Origin: DASQPR01 sp963797605
GTDB lineage: Bacteria; Actinomycetota; Actinomycetes; Mycobacteriales; Micromonosporaceae
Assembly: GCA_963797605.1 (NCBI GenBank)
Contig: CAWCPX010000006.1
Span: forward strand, 1-64,000
Reading direction: 5' to 3'
Length of the DNA: 64,000 nt
The position numbers and the translations under genes are program-made. The first letter of the stretch is position 1. The number at the start of each line of letters is the position of its first letter. Positions 27,729 through 35,933 of the stretch are shown piece by piece. Below the pieces are notes generated by a model. It was not told the origin of the DNA, did not search any database, and saw only the letters and a list, made by a program, of their open reading frames with translations.

Positions 27729-28696
27729 CCTCGGCTCTCCTGCGACCGATCGGCATCGCTGCCGCCGTGATCGGTGGTGTCGGCGTGGCGGTGCAAGCGA
27801 AGATCAATGGCGAGTTGGGCGGACGCCTCCACGACGGCTTCGCGGCTGCAGTGATCTCCTTCGGCAGCGGACTCGTGGTCATCGCGCTCATCGTGCTGGC
27901 CCTCCCCGACGGCCGTCGCGGCATCTCACGGCTGTTAGCGGCGCTTCGGTCGCATCGTCTGAAACCGTGGCAGTGCCTCGGCGGCGCGTGCGGTGCGCTG
28001 CTCGTCGCCAGCCAGGGGCTGACGGTCGCGACGCTCGGAGTCGCGCTGTTCACGGTCGCGATCGTCGCCGGCCAATCGGTCGCCAGTCTCGCCATCGACC
28101 GTGCCGGCATCGGACCCGCCGGGCCGCAGGCCCTCACCGCCGCCCGGGTCGTCGGCGCCGTGTTGACGGTCGTCGCGGTCATCGTCGCCGTCGCCGATCG
28201 CCTGAGCACGCCCAGCGCCCTCGCCCTGGCGGTGCTCCCGGCGATCGCGGGCGTCGGCACGGCGTGGCAGCAGGCGGTCAACGGCCGGGTGCGCGAGGCC
28301 GGTCGAAGCGTCCCGGCGGCGACGCTGGTCAATTTCATCGTGGGTACGTCTGTCCTGGCGCTCAGTTTCGGAGCCGACGCCGCCATCCGGGGCAACCCGA
28401 CCGGCGGCCTGCCGTCGGAACCGTGGCTCTACCTCGGCGGCTCCATCGGCGTCGTCTTCATCGCCATCTCGGCCGCCGTCGTGCGCTACATCGGTGTGCT
28501 GCTCCTGGGCCTCTCCATGGTCGCCGGGCAACTTGTCGGCGCGCTCGGCATCGATATGCTCGCGCCGGGCGGAAGCGGCCGTCCCGACACCCTGACCCTC
28601 ATCGGTGTGGCCCTGACCCTGATCGCGGTCGTGATCGCGGCGACGAGCAGCACGAACGTCAACCCCCCAGCGAACGTACCCGAGGTGACTCAATGA
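27725..28696 (+). CDS. DMT-family transporter, YdcZ/DUF606-like duplicated membrane protein
   Basis: A 323-residue protein with about ten hydrophobic helices in two repeated halves: residues 1-150 (AAVIGGVGVAVQAKINGELG) and 160-315 (AIAGVGTAWQQAVNGRVREA). The repeated Q-x-x-[IV]-N-G motif near the start of each half is the mark of YdcZ (DUF606) proteins of the drug/metabolite superfamily. Substrate unknown; coupling by 4-nt overlaps to glpX upstream and a sugar kinase downstream hints at a sugar or related compound, which is inference. The start is GTG at 27725. Confidence 0.8.
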   Translation: MTSALLRPIGIAAAVIGGVGVAVQAKINGELGGRLHDGFAAAVISFGSGLVVIALIVLALPDGRRGISRLLAALRSHRLKPWQCLGGACGALLVASQGLTVATLGVALFTVAIVAGQSVASLAIDRAGIGPAGPQALTAARVVGAVLTVVAVIVAVADRLSTPSALALAVLPAIAGVGTAWQQAVNGRVREAGRSVPAATLVNFIVGTSVLALSFGADAAIRGNPTGGLPSEPWLYLGGSIGVVFIAISAAVVRYIGVLLLGLSMVAGQLVGALGIDMLAPGGSGRPDTLTLIGVALTLIAVVIAATSSTNVNPPANVPEVTQ

Positions 28697-29610
28697 TCTT
28701 GATTTCCGGCGAAAACGTGACCGACCTGCTCACGGTGCCCGATGGTCTGCTGCGGCCCGCGCTCGGTGGCGGCCCGGCCAACACCTCGGTCGCTGCGGCG
28801 CACCTCGGCGCCTCGGTCGGATTCGTCGGCCGGTTCGGTGCCGATGCGTTTGGCCGCGCGTTCCGAGACCGGCTCGCGACCGCCGGAGTCGATCTGCGGC
28901 ACGCCCCGGATCTCGCCGCACCCTCGGCGCTCGCGCTCGCGACCATCGATAGCGACGGCGTGGCCACCTACGACTTCTGGCTCAACGGCGCGGCCGATTT
29001 CGCGGCGACCGCGCTGCCCATGCCGTCCGGCGGCGACATCCTGCACGTCGGTTCGCTCGCGGCCTACTGGCTGCCCGGCGCCGACACGACCGAGGCGTGG
29101 CTGCGGGAGCACCGGGACCGCACGACGATCACGTTCGACGTGAACCTGCGCCCGATCGTGCTCGACACGCTCGGCGCGGCCGCGATCGATCGGCTGGAGC
29201 GGCTGGTCCGGCTGGCCCACGTCGTGAAGGCGAGCGACGACGACGTGACGCTCGCGTACCCGGGTAGCGATCCCGACACCGTCGCCCGCGGTTGGCTCGA
29301 CGGTCCGTCCGCGCCGGCGCTCGTGGTGCTGACGCGAGGCGCCGGCGGCGTGACGGCGTTTGCGCGTGGCGGCGGCCGGATGCACGTGGCAGCGCCCGTC
29401 ATCGAGGTCGCGGACACGATCGGCGCCGGTGACGCGGCGATGGGCGCGCTCCTGACCAAGTTGCAGGCCAGTGGCGTCGACGGTGTGACCAAGGACTTGG
29501 AGCCGGTGCTGCGGTACGTCTGTGCCGTGGCGGCTCTCGCATGCACTCGACCGGGCGCGTACGCGCCGACGGCGGCCGAGGTCGATGAAGCGCTCGGCGG
29601 CCAGGGTTAG
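28693..29610 (+). CDS. PfkB-family carbohydrate kinase
   Basis: Ribokinase-type kinase of 305 residues. It shows the N-terminal GGGPANTSVAAAHLGASVGF with GRFGADAFG, substrate-lid residues, and the catalytic PfkB signature DTIGAGDAAMGALL with the base Asp. GENVTDLL at the start resembles fructokinase-like members, but the sugar cannot be assigned. The ATG overlaps the transporter stop (ATGA), making the third gene of the coupled glpX operon. Confidence 0.88.
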   Translation: MILISGENVTDLLTVPDGLLRPALGGGPANTSVAAAHLGASVGFVGRFGADAFGRAFRDRLATAGVDLRHAPDLAAPSALALATIDSDGVATYDFWLNGAADFAATALPMPSGGDILHVGSLAAYWLPGADTTEAWLREHRDRTTITFDVNLRPIVLDTLGAAAIDRLERLVRLAHVVKASDDDVTLAYPGSDPDTVARGWLDGPSAPALVVLTRGAGGVTAFARGGGRMHVAAPVIEVADTIGAGDAAMGALLTKLQASGVDGVTKDLEPVLRYVCAVAALACTRPGAYAPTAAEVDEALGGQG

Positions 29611-29630
29611 CGGATCTGGCGGGCATCTGT

Positions 29631-29690
29631 TCCGGGAAAGCGATGTTGTGGGGCACATGAGCATGCCGTTCCCGACATCGCATTCCCAGG
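29631..29690 (+). terminator. long imperfect hairpin between convergent genes
   Basis: GGGAAAGCGATGT (29634-29646) pairs with ACATCGCATTCCC (29675-29687) with one A-A mismatch, and a further TCC/GGA pair extends it past a one-base bulge. It lies 20 nt after the kinase stop. It has no U-tract; it probably separates the glpX operon from the convergent flavoprotein gene. Confidence 0.5.
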
Positions 29691-29746
29691 ACAGTTAACC
29701 GAAATTTCCGCGCGCTGCGGCTCGGGCGCGTACCGATGTGAAGGTT

Positions 29747-30752
29747 TTATGGGGCTTCGCTCGAATGCCCCGGGAACAGGTGCGCGGCCGGGTCGATCGC
29801 GATGGCGGCGTTGTTGACGCCGGTCGCCGCCTCGCCGAATCCGGTCGCGATCAGTCGCACCTTCCCCGGGTATTCGCAGATGTCGCCGGCCGCGAAGATG
29901 CGTGGACGATTCGTGTGCATCGCCGAGTCGACGACGATGTGCCGCTTGTCGAGGGCGAGTTCCCAATCGGCGAGCGGACCGAGGTCGGCGGTGAACCCGA
30001 GCGCCGCCACGATCGTCGTGGCCGGCAGCAGTCGGGCACCCTGGCCCTTTTCCGCGATTTCGACACCGCTGATCCGACCGTTGACGGCGTCGATCCGGGT
30101 GATCTCCGCGTTCACGATGATCTCGACGGGCATCGCTCGGACAGCGCTGACGGTGGACGCGTGCGCCCGGAACCGATCGCGTCGGTGCACGAGCGTGACC
30201 GACTTCGCCACGCCGGACAGCGACGAGCGCCCAGTCGAACGCGGAGTCGCCGCCGCCCGCGATCACCACGTGGTGACCGGACAGGTCGGCGAGATGCGGC
30301 ACGAAGTAGACGATGCCGTCACCGAGGTATTCGGCGGCGGCCGGCAGCGGACGGGCGGTGAAGTTGCCGAGCCCGGCCGTGATCAGCACGGCGCCGCACC
30401 GCCAGGTCTCGCCGTTGGAGAGCGTCAGCACCGGCCGGTCGTCGACGTAGGTCAAGCCCTCCGCGAGCACGCCGAGGCGGTAGGTCGGTGTGAACCCGTT
30501 GGCCTGCTCGACGAGCCGTTCGACGAGGTCACGGCCGCGGATCGAGGGGAAGCCGGCGACGTCGAAGATGAGCTTCTCCGGGTACATCGCGGTGACCTGG
30601 CCGCCCGCTTCGGACAGGCTGTCGATGATCGCGACGGACAGACCGCGGAAACCGGCGTAGTAGGCCGCGAAGAGACCGGTCGGGCCGGCCCCGATGATCG
30701 CGAGGTCGACATTGTGAGTAGTTGCGGCGCCGTCCGTCATCAAGTCATCCAT
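29747..30752 (-). CDS. ferredoxin--NADP reductase, thioredoxin-reductase-like type (frameshifted)
   Basis: FAD/NADPH flavoprotein of about 335 residues. The FAD site VDLAIIGAGPTGLFAAYYAG, the segment AGGQVTAMYPEKLIFDVAGF (TrxR-like but without the CxxC disulfide) and the NAD(P) site VVIAGGGDSAFDWAL are typical of YumC/FNR-type reductases, with the C-terminal FAD contact IFAAGDICEYPGKVRLIATG. One extra base near 30225 splits the NADP domain. It may reduce ferredoxins such as FdxA at the window start; this is an inference. The start ATG overlaps the rhomboid stop (TGATG). Confidence 0.85.
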
Positions 30753-31414
30753 CACGAGGTCGGGGGAATCTGGAGGGTCACGGGAAGGTCTTCCGTCGGC
30801 GCCAGGCGCACCGGTCGAGGTCGCCGCTTCCGGAACAGGATCGCTGCCACCAGACCTCCGATCAGGCCGAACATGTGTGCCTGCCAGGACACGTTGGGGT
30901 CGCCGGGCAGCGCGCCTCGCAGCTGGCTGCCGTAGAGCAGGCCGACGAGCAGCGCGACCGCGATGTTCCACCAGTTGCGCTCGACGAGGCCGCGCATGAA
31001 GAGATAGCCGAGGTAACCGAAGATCACGCCGCTGGCACCGACGGTCGGACCGGAGCCGAAGATCCAGACGCCCAGGCCGCTGATGACCGCGATGAACCCG
31101 GTCACGATGAGGAACCGCTTGACCCCGCCCGCCAGCACGAAGGTGCCCGTGAGCAGCAGCGGGATCGAGTTGCCGTAGAGGTGCGGGAAGCTGACGTGCA
31201 GGAACGGCGCCAACACGATGCCGTCGAGCCCGTGCAGCGTGTGCGGCACGATCGCGCCCTGGTTGTCGAGGCTGTTGTCGGTCTCTTTGTTGATGAACTC
31301 GATCAGGAACAGGCCCGGGATGACGGCGCACATGACGACGAACGCACGGCCGAGTGCCGCGTAGAAAGGCTCGGTGCCGAACTTATCCCGATCATCACCC
31401 GACGGGTCCGTCAT
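30752..31414 (-). CDS. rhomboid-family intramembrane serine protease
   Basis: A 220-residue membrane protein with six or seven helices. The catalytic serine lies in TVGASGVIFGYLGYLF (GASG) and the catalytic histidine in WQAHMFGLIGGL; HVSFPHLYGNSIPLLLTG matches the conserved H-x-x-x-x-H-x-x-x-N loop. It cleaves membrane proteins inside the bilayer; targets unknown. It overlaps the flavoprotein start (TGATG), so the two are co-translated. Intact. Confidence 0.9.
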   Translation of the reverse strand: MTDPSGDDRDKFGTEPFYAALGRAFVVMCAVIPGLFLIEFINKETDNSLDNQGAIVPHTLHGLDGIVLAPFLHVSFPHLYGNSIPLLLTGTFVLAGGVKRFLIVTGFIAVISGLGVWIFGSGPTVGASGVIFGYLGYLFMRGLVERNWWNIAVALLVGLLYGSQLRGALPGDPNVSWQAHMFGLIGGLVAAILFRKRRPRPVRLAPTEDLPVTLQIPPTS

Positions 31415-31460
31415 ACCTGTAGTTCGTATCAGGTGCGGACCGTCGGCGCCATACTGTCGA

Positions 31461-32303
31461 TCATTTCAGCGTGGCGATGCCAGCCAAGATCGCTCCCTCG
31501 AACGCCGACACCTGGGTGTAAACGCCGGGGTAACCCGCTCGCGCGCAGCCGTACCCCCAGCTCACGATGCCGACCTCGACGTACTGCCCGGCCGAGTCCC
31601 GCCGCACGAGCGGCCCACCGGAGTCGCCCTGGCACGCGTCGACACCGCCGCGCCGGAGGTTACCCGCACAGATCATCTGCGACTTCACGAACGAGTCTCC
31701 ACGGTACGCGCGGGCGCACGCCGCATCGGAGACGAACGGCACCAGCGCGGACCGCAGAATCGTCTGCTGCGGCCCGTTCTCGGTTGTCGAACCCCACCCG
31801 ATCACCCGGAAGAACCCCTTGTCGTACGCGGCGCCGGTCGTGATCGTCAGCACTGGTAGCGGCAACGGTGCGGCGAGTTGGATCAGGGCCCAGTCGTTGC
31901 CGGTTGTGGCGTCGGTGAAACCGGTGGCCCGCAGCACGTACGCGGAGCGCACCGTGATCTCGCCGGCCGCCTTGAGGTTCGCGGAACCGCCGGTCACCCG
32001 GATGTTGCTCGTCGGGCCGGTGCCGGTGACGCAGTGGCCGGCGGTGAGCACGACCCGAGGTGCCACCAGGGCGCCGTCGCAGCCGACCGAGAGCCGCACG
32101 GTCCAGTCGTACGCGTGGGTGCCGGTCGTGAGGCCGTCGATGATGCGTGGGCTGGCAATGGCGCGTTGGCTCGCCACGTTGCCGTCCACCGAGGCCACGG
32201 CCCTGCCACCGACGACGGCGGCCGCCGGTTCGCATCCGAACCAGGCGGCCGCCGTGGCGACTGCTGCGACGATCAACATCTTCCGGAAAGCACCATATGT
32301 CAC
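31461..32303 (-). CDS. secreted trypsin-like serine protease (S1A)
   Basis: A 280-residue precursor with a signal peptide (KMLIVAAVATAAAWFGCEPA, cleavage around AAA-VV) and an S1 domain. The triad is His in VLTAGHCV, Asp in GNDWALIQLA and Ser in CQGDSGGPLV; the Asp two residues before the CQGDSGG motif start (VDACQGDSGGP) predicts trypsin specificity for Lys/Arg. Three disulfide pairs are possible. Exported. It lies 16 nt after the end of the transglycosylase-like gene on the same strand. Confidence 0.93.
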   Translation of the reverse strand: MTYGAFRKMLIVAAVATAAAWFGCEPAAAVVGGRAVASVDGNVASQRAIASPRIIDGLTTGTHAYDWTVRLSVGCDGALVAPRVVLTAGHCVTGTGPTSNIRVTGGSANLKAAGEITVRSAYVLRATGFTDATTGNDWALIQLAAPLPLPVLTITTGAAYDKGFFRVIGWGSTTENGPQQTILRSALVPFVSDAACARAYRGDSFVKSQMICAGNLRRGGVDACQGDSGGPLVRRDSAGQYVEVGIVSWGYGCARAGYPGVYTQVSAFEGAILAGIATLK

Positions 32304-32319
32304 AAATCGGAACTATAGA

Positions 32320-32997
32320 TTAGTAGAAGTTGTGTGCCTGCCAGAAAGTCCACGCGCCGCATGGCGTTTTGTAGCGGTCCACGATGTAGCCGAGACCCCA
32401 CTTGATCTGGGTAGCCGGATTCGTCTGCTAGTCCGGGCCGCCTGGTTTCTTGGCCATCTTGTCGGCCGGCAACGCCTGCGGGATGCCGTACGAATGCGAG
32501 GACGGGTTCTCCGCCGTCGTGCGCCAGTTGCTCTCGCGGGTCCACATCTTGTCCAGGCACGGCATCTCGCTGAGCCCGAAGCCGGCGTCGAGCAGCAGCG
32601 TGCAGCCGATCGCACGGTTGCCGTCGTAGGTGGAGCACGACGTCGGGATCGGACCGAACGACGGCGTACGCGTCGTGGACCGAGTCGCGACGTGCGCCTT
32701 ACGCGCCGCGGTCTCGGCTGCTTTCGCCTTGGCCGCCGCGGCCGCCGCGGCCGCTGCCGCCTTGGCCTGTGCCGTCGCCTGCGCTGCCCGGAACGGAGCC
32801 GCCGCCTGGTAGGCAGCCGCCTTCTCCTGTTGCAACTGCTGTTGATAGGAACTGTCGATACGGGCTTGTTCACCGAGGGCCGTAGCGCGCTGCTGCGATT
32901 GCCGGTCGAGGCTGAGAACGCCGCCGCCAACCAGACCGAACATCAATACAAAGATGGAAAGCATGCGCAGACCGGACCGGCTCCAGAGCCGACTCAC
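32320..32997 (-). pseudogene. lytic transglycosylase-like secreted protein with in-frame TAG
   Basis: About 225 residues: an N-terminal membrane anchor (MLSIFVLMFGLVGGGVLSLD), an Ala/Lys/Gln coiled coil, then an SLT/aggregation-promoting-factor-like C-terminal domain with CLDKMWTRESNWRTTAENPS and SHSYGIPQALPADKMA. At 32428-32430 a TAG replaces the Trp codon expected in GPD-W-QTNPATQIKWGLGY; the conserved tail then continues in frame to FWQAHNFY and TAA at 32320. So it is one gene with a nonsense change (TGG to TAG) or a base error. The start is GTG at 32997. The product would remodel peptidoglycan. It follows an unusually structured leader. Confidence 0.8.
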
Positions 32998-33060
32998 GAA
33001 GTGCGTCCCTTCGTCGGGGGTTCGAGCGTCCGTCAGCAGACACCGGCGGGGCTGCGTCAC

Positions 33061-33150
33061 GCCCTGACCTTCGACTCGCGGCGTTGTCGTCACCGCCAAT
33101 GCACAACCAGCACTGGCGGCTTGTCCGCCTTGCGATCCGAAGGTCAGGGC
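33061..33150 (-). ncRNA. structured leader element A upstream of the transglycosylase gene
   Basis: A perfect 13-bp stem (GCCCTGACCTTCG at 33061-33073 with its complement at 33138-33150) closes a 90-nt element. Inside lie a hairpin CCGCCA-A-TGC / GCA-C-TGGCGG (33093-33119, 7-nt loop) and further GGCGG/CCGCC partners, giving a multi-branched fold. It ends 63 nt upstream of the GTG start. No known riboswitch core was recognised. Confidence 0.45.
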
Positions 33151-33246
33151 GCGCCTCGCACCCACCGCGCCTAACGACGCACGCTCCAGACGCAGTGGTG
33201 TCGGCGGGGGGATGCCGAATCAACACACTGCAAGCGCCGAGCCCAA

Positions 33247-33321
33247 ACGATCGGGCGCCGTACGCTCGCTCAACACCCTCACCCAGACGGGCGGGTATGG
33301 CAAACGCAGGCGCCCGATCGT
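33247..33321 (-). ncRNA. structured leader element B
   Basis: A perfect 13-bp stem (ACGATCGGGCGCC at 33247-33259 with its complement at 33309-33321) closes a 49-nt loop that contains a small ACCC/GGGT hairpin. It lies about 100 nt upstream of element A in the same leader, between the end of phoH and the transglycosylase gene. Confidence 0.4.
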
Positions 33322-33343
33322 GTGACTACAGGCACGCCGCAAA

Positions 33344-33360
33344 TCCCCCGAAAGCGGGGT
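33344..33360 (-). terminator. GC hairpin after phoH
   Basis: CCCCGC-TTT-CGGGG hairpin 10 nt after the phoH stop codon, in the right place to end the phoH transcript. No U-tract. Confidence 0.5.
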
Positions 33361-33370
33361 CAATGACTGG

Positions 33371-34718
33371 CTAGGCAGGCAGGTCTTCGAGCAGATCCGT
33401 AACCACTTCGGCGATGGGCGACCGCTCCGAACGGGTCAACGTGACATGTGCGAACAGAGGATGGCCCTTCAAGCGCATCGATCACGGACACGACGCCGTC
33501 ATGACGACCGACCCGGAGGTTGTCTCGTTGCGCTACGTCATGTGTGAGAACCACTCGGGAACCGGCGCCGATGCGCGAAAGCACGGTGAGCAGCACGCCG
33601 CGTTCGAGTGATTGCGCCTCGTCGACGATGACGAACGCGTCATGCAGGCTGCGACCGCGGATGTGCGTCAGCGGCAACACTTCGAGCATGCCGCGCGTCA
33701 TGATTTCTTCGACGACGTTTTCGTTGACGATCGCGCCAAGCGTGTCGAAGACGGCCTGGCCCCACGGCGACATCTTCTCCGACTCGGTGCCCGGGAGATA
33801 GCCAAGCTCCTGCCCGCCGACGGCGAACAATGGCCGGAACACGATGACCTTCTTGTGTCGCCGCTTCTCCAAGACCTGCTCCAGCCCGGCACACAGGGCG
33901 AGCGCGGACTTGCCGGTGCCGGCGCGGCCACCGAGCGACACGATGCCGATCGACTCGTCGAGCAGCAGGTCGAGGGCGACGCGCTGCTCCGCGGACCGGC
34001 CGTGCAGACCGAGGGCTTCGCGATCGCCGCGTACCAGTGTGACGGTCTTGTCGGCGGTGACCCGGCCGAGCGCGGACCCCTTCGTCGAGTGCAGCACGAG
34101 TCCGGTGTGGATCGGCATGCCTGCGGCCTCGTCGACGTCGAGCGCCTCTCCGGCGTAGAGCGCGGCGACCTGGGCTTCGGTCAGCTCGACTTCGGCCATG
34201 CCGGTCCAGGTCGGGTCGGTGGCCTGGCCGTGCCGGTATTCGTCGGCGGGAAGCCCGACCGCGGCGGCTTTGACCCGCAGCGGCATGTCTTTCGTGACCA
34301 GCGTGACCCGGGAACCCTCGGACGCCAGGGCGAGCGCGACGGCCAGAATGCGAGCGTCGTTCGAGTCGTTGCGGAAACCCTGCGGCAGCACCGACGAATC
34401 GGAGTGGTTCAGCTCGACCCGGACCGTGCCGCCGGCGTCATTGACCGGCAGCGGCTCGTCGAGGCGGCCGTGCATGACACGAAGTTCGTCGAGGCGGCGG
34501 AGGGCCGCGCGGGCAAAATAACCGAGCTCGGGGTGATTGCGCTTGGCCTCGAGCTCCGAGATGACTATCAGCGGGAGAACGACCTCGTGCTCCGCGAACC
34601 GCATGAACGCGGCCGGGTCTGCCAGGAGGACGGATGTATCCAGAACGTACGTGTGTGTCGCGATGTCTGCGCTCGGTTGGCCTGAGGTCGACTGGGAATC
34701 ACTACGCCGAATTGTCAC
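33371..34718 (-). CDS. phoH2: PIN-PhoH protein (PhoH2-type RNA helicase/RNase)
   Basis: A protein of about 449 residues joining an N-terminal PIN nuclease domain (HTYVLDTSVLLADPAAFMRF with the first acidic residue, and NDARILAVALAL) to a C-terminal PhoH ATPase with Walker A SLGGRAGTGKSALALCAG, DAFVIVDEAQSLERG (Walker B) and SRVVLTHDVAQRDNL. Mycobacterial PhoH2 of this build unwinds and cuts RNA and is the toxin-like half of a PhoAT-PhoH2 pair. One extra base near 33468 shifts the last 30 residues; corrected, it ends VTDLLEDLPA* at 33371. The start is GTG at 34718, overlapped by a short upstream frame (see findings). Confidence 0.92.
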
Positions 34719-35012
34719 GAGGCATGCTCCGGCAGGCGACGCACCTCGCCCGTGTCCGCCACACACATCCGGTGCCCGTCAGCGGGGTCGGGTGCGGGCC
34801 CCGCGTCGTGCATATCGCGATCCGGGCCGTCCGGTTGGCGCGGGAAGACCCCGCGCCATACGCAAACGTTAGACGCCAGCCGCCACATTGGGCTAGATGC
34901 GCCACGCAGGAACTTTTGGTGGCGAAATCGCTAATTGATCATGACTTTTTCGACGCTCGAGCCGGCCGGGAACGATGGCGACGACCGGGATCCGACCCGA
35001 TCGGCGCGCGGG

Positions 35013-35795
35013 TTACGCGCCGAAACGTCGCTGGCGGTTCGCGTAGGAGCGCAGCGCGCGCAGGAAGTCGACTCGCCGGAAATCGGGCCAGTTGACGTCG
35101 CAGAAGTAGAACTCGGAATGCGCCGACTGCCACAGCAGGAAACCCGACAACCGTTGCTCGCCACTCGTACGAATGACCAGGTCAGGGTCTGGTTGGCCCT
35201 TGGTGTAGAGATGCTCGGCGATATGTTCGACGTCGAGCACTTCGGCGAGTTCTTCCAGGGTGCCGCCTGACTTCGCGTGCTCGACGAGCAGCGCCCGGAC
35301 CGCGTCGGCGATCTCGCGACGGCCACCGTAGCCGACCGCCATGTTGACGATCATGCCGCCAGCCCGGTCGACGGTCGCGGCCTCGGCCGCCTTCAACGCG
35401 GAGGCGGTCGATGCCGGCAGCTCGTCGAGCGCGCCGACGGCTCGCAGCTCCCACGGGTTGCCCTCGGAGGCCAGGTCACCGGCGAGGTCTTCGATGATGC
35501 GCAGCAGTGGATCAAGTTCGGCGGCCGGACGGCGCAGGTTCTCCATGCCGAGCAGGTAGAGCGTGACGTGGCGGATGCCGGCCTGTTCGCACCAGCGGAT
35601 GACGTCCCTGATCTTGACGGCACCGACTCGGTGACCGTCGTTCGGGTCGACATAGCCCATCTCCCGGGCCCACCGGCGGTTGCCGTCACACATCACGCCG
35701 ACATGATGCGGATGGGGTTTGCCCGCGAGAGTCGCGAGAAGCCGCCGCTCGTACACCGAATAAATCAAATTCCGCACGACTCGCAGACTATCCAC
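35013..35795 (-). CDS. uppS: isoprenyl transferase, short-chain Z-prenyl diphosphate synthase type
   Basis: Cis-prenyl transferase of 260 residues that condenses IPP units, either to Z,E-farnesyl or to decaprenyl/undecaprenyl diphosphate. The catalytic Asp lies in HHVGVMCDGNRRWAREMG; other conserved blocks are LYLLGMENLRRP, NMAVGYGGRREIADAV and PDLVIRTSGEQRLSGFLLWQ with SEFYFCDVNWPDF. MCDGNRRWA instead of MDGNGRWA and the position before phoH recall the actinobacterial short-chain enzyme (Rv1086 type). Intact. Confidence 0.92.
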   Translation of the reverse strand: MDSLRVVRNLIYSVYERRLLATLAGKPHPHHVGVMCDGNRRWAREMGYVDPNDGHRVGAVKIRDVIRWCEQAGIRHVTLYLLGMENLRRPAAELDPLLRIIEDLAGDLASEGNPWELRAVGALDELPASTASALKAAEAATVDRAGGMIVNMAVGYGGRREIADAVRALLVEHAKSGGTLEELAEVLDVEHIAEHLYTKGQPDPDLVIRTSGEQRLSGFLLWQSAHSEFYFCDVNWPDFRRVDFLRALRSYANRQRRFGA

Positions 35796-35883
35796 CTGCG
35801 CAAGTCCTGTGGCCAGCCCGGGCTGGGATCTCAGGGAAAACAGTGCGCGAAATCATGAATTGCTGGTGGGTTTGTGACATAGA

Positions 35884-35920
35884 CATCAGGTGCGTCCCGC
35901 CGATCGGGACGCACCTGATG
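35884..35920 (-). terminator. 15-bp perfect hairpin after pckG
   Basis: CATCAGGTGCGTCCC (35884-35898) and its exact complement (35906-35920) enclose 7 nt. It lies 13 nt past the pckG stop on the same strand. There is no long U-tract, but the position and stability point to the pckG transcript end. Confidence 0.7.
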
Positions 35921-35933
35921 ATCACTGGAAGAT

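Noticed and set aside
33000..33370. Assigning the transglycosylase leader to the c-di-AMP riboswitch class.
   Set aside because: The genomic context fits, but I could not find the conserved core motifs of that class in the strand read; the structure alone is not enough.
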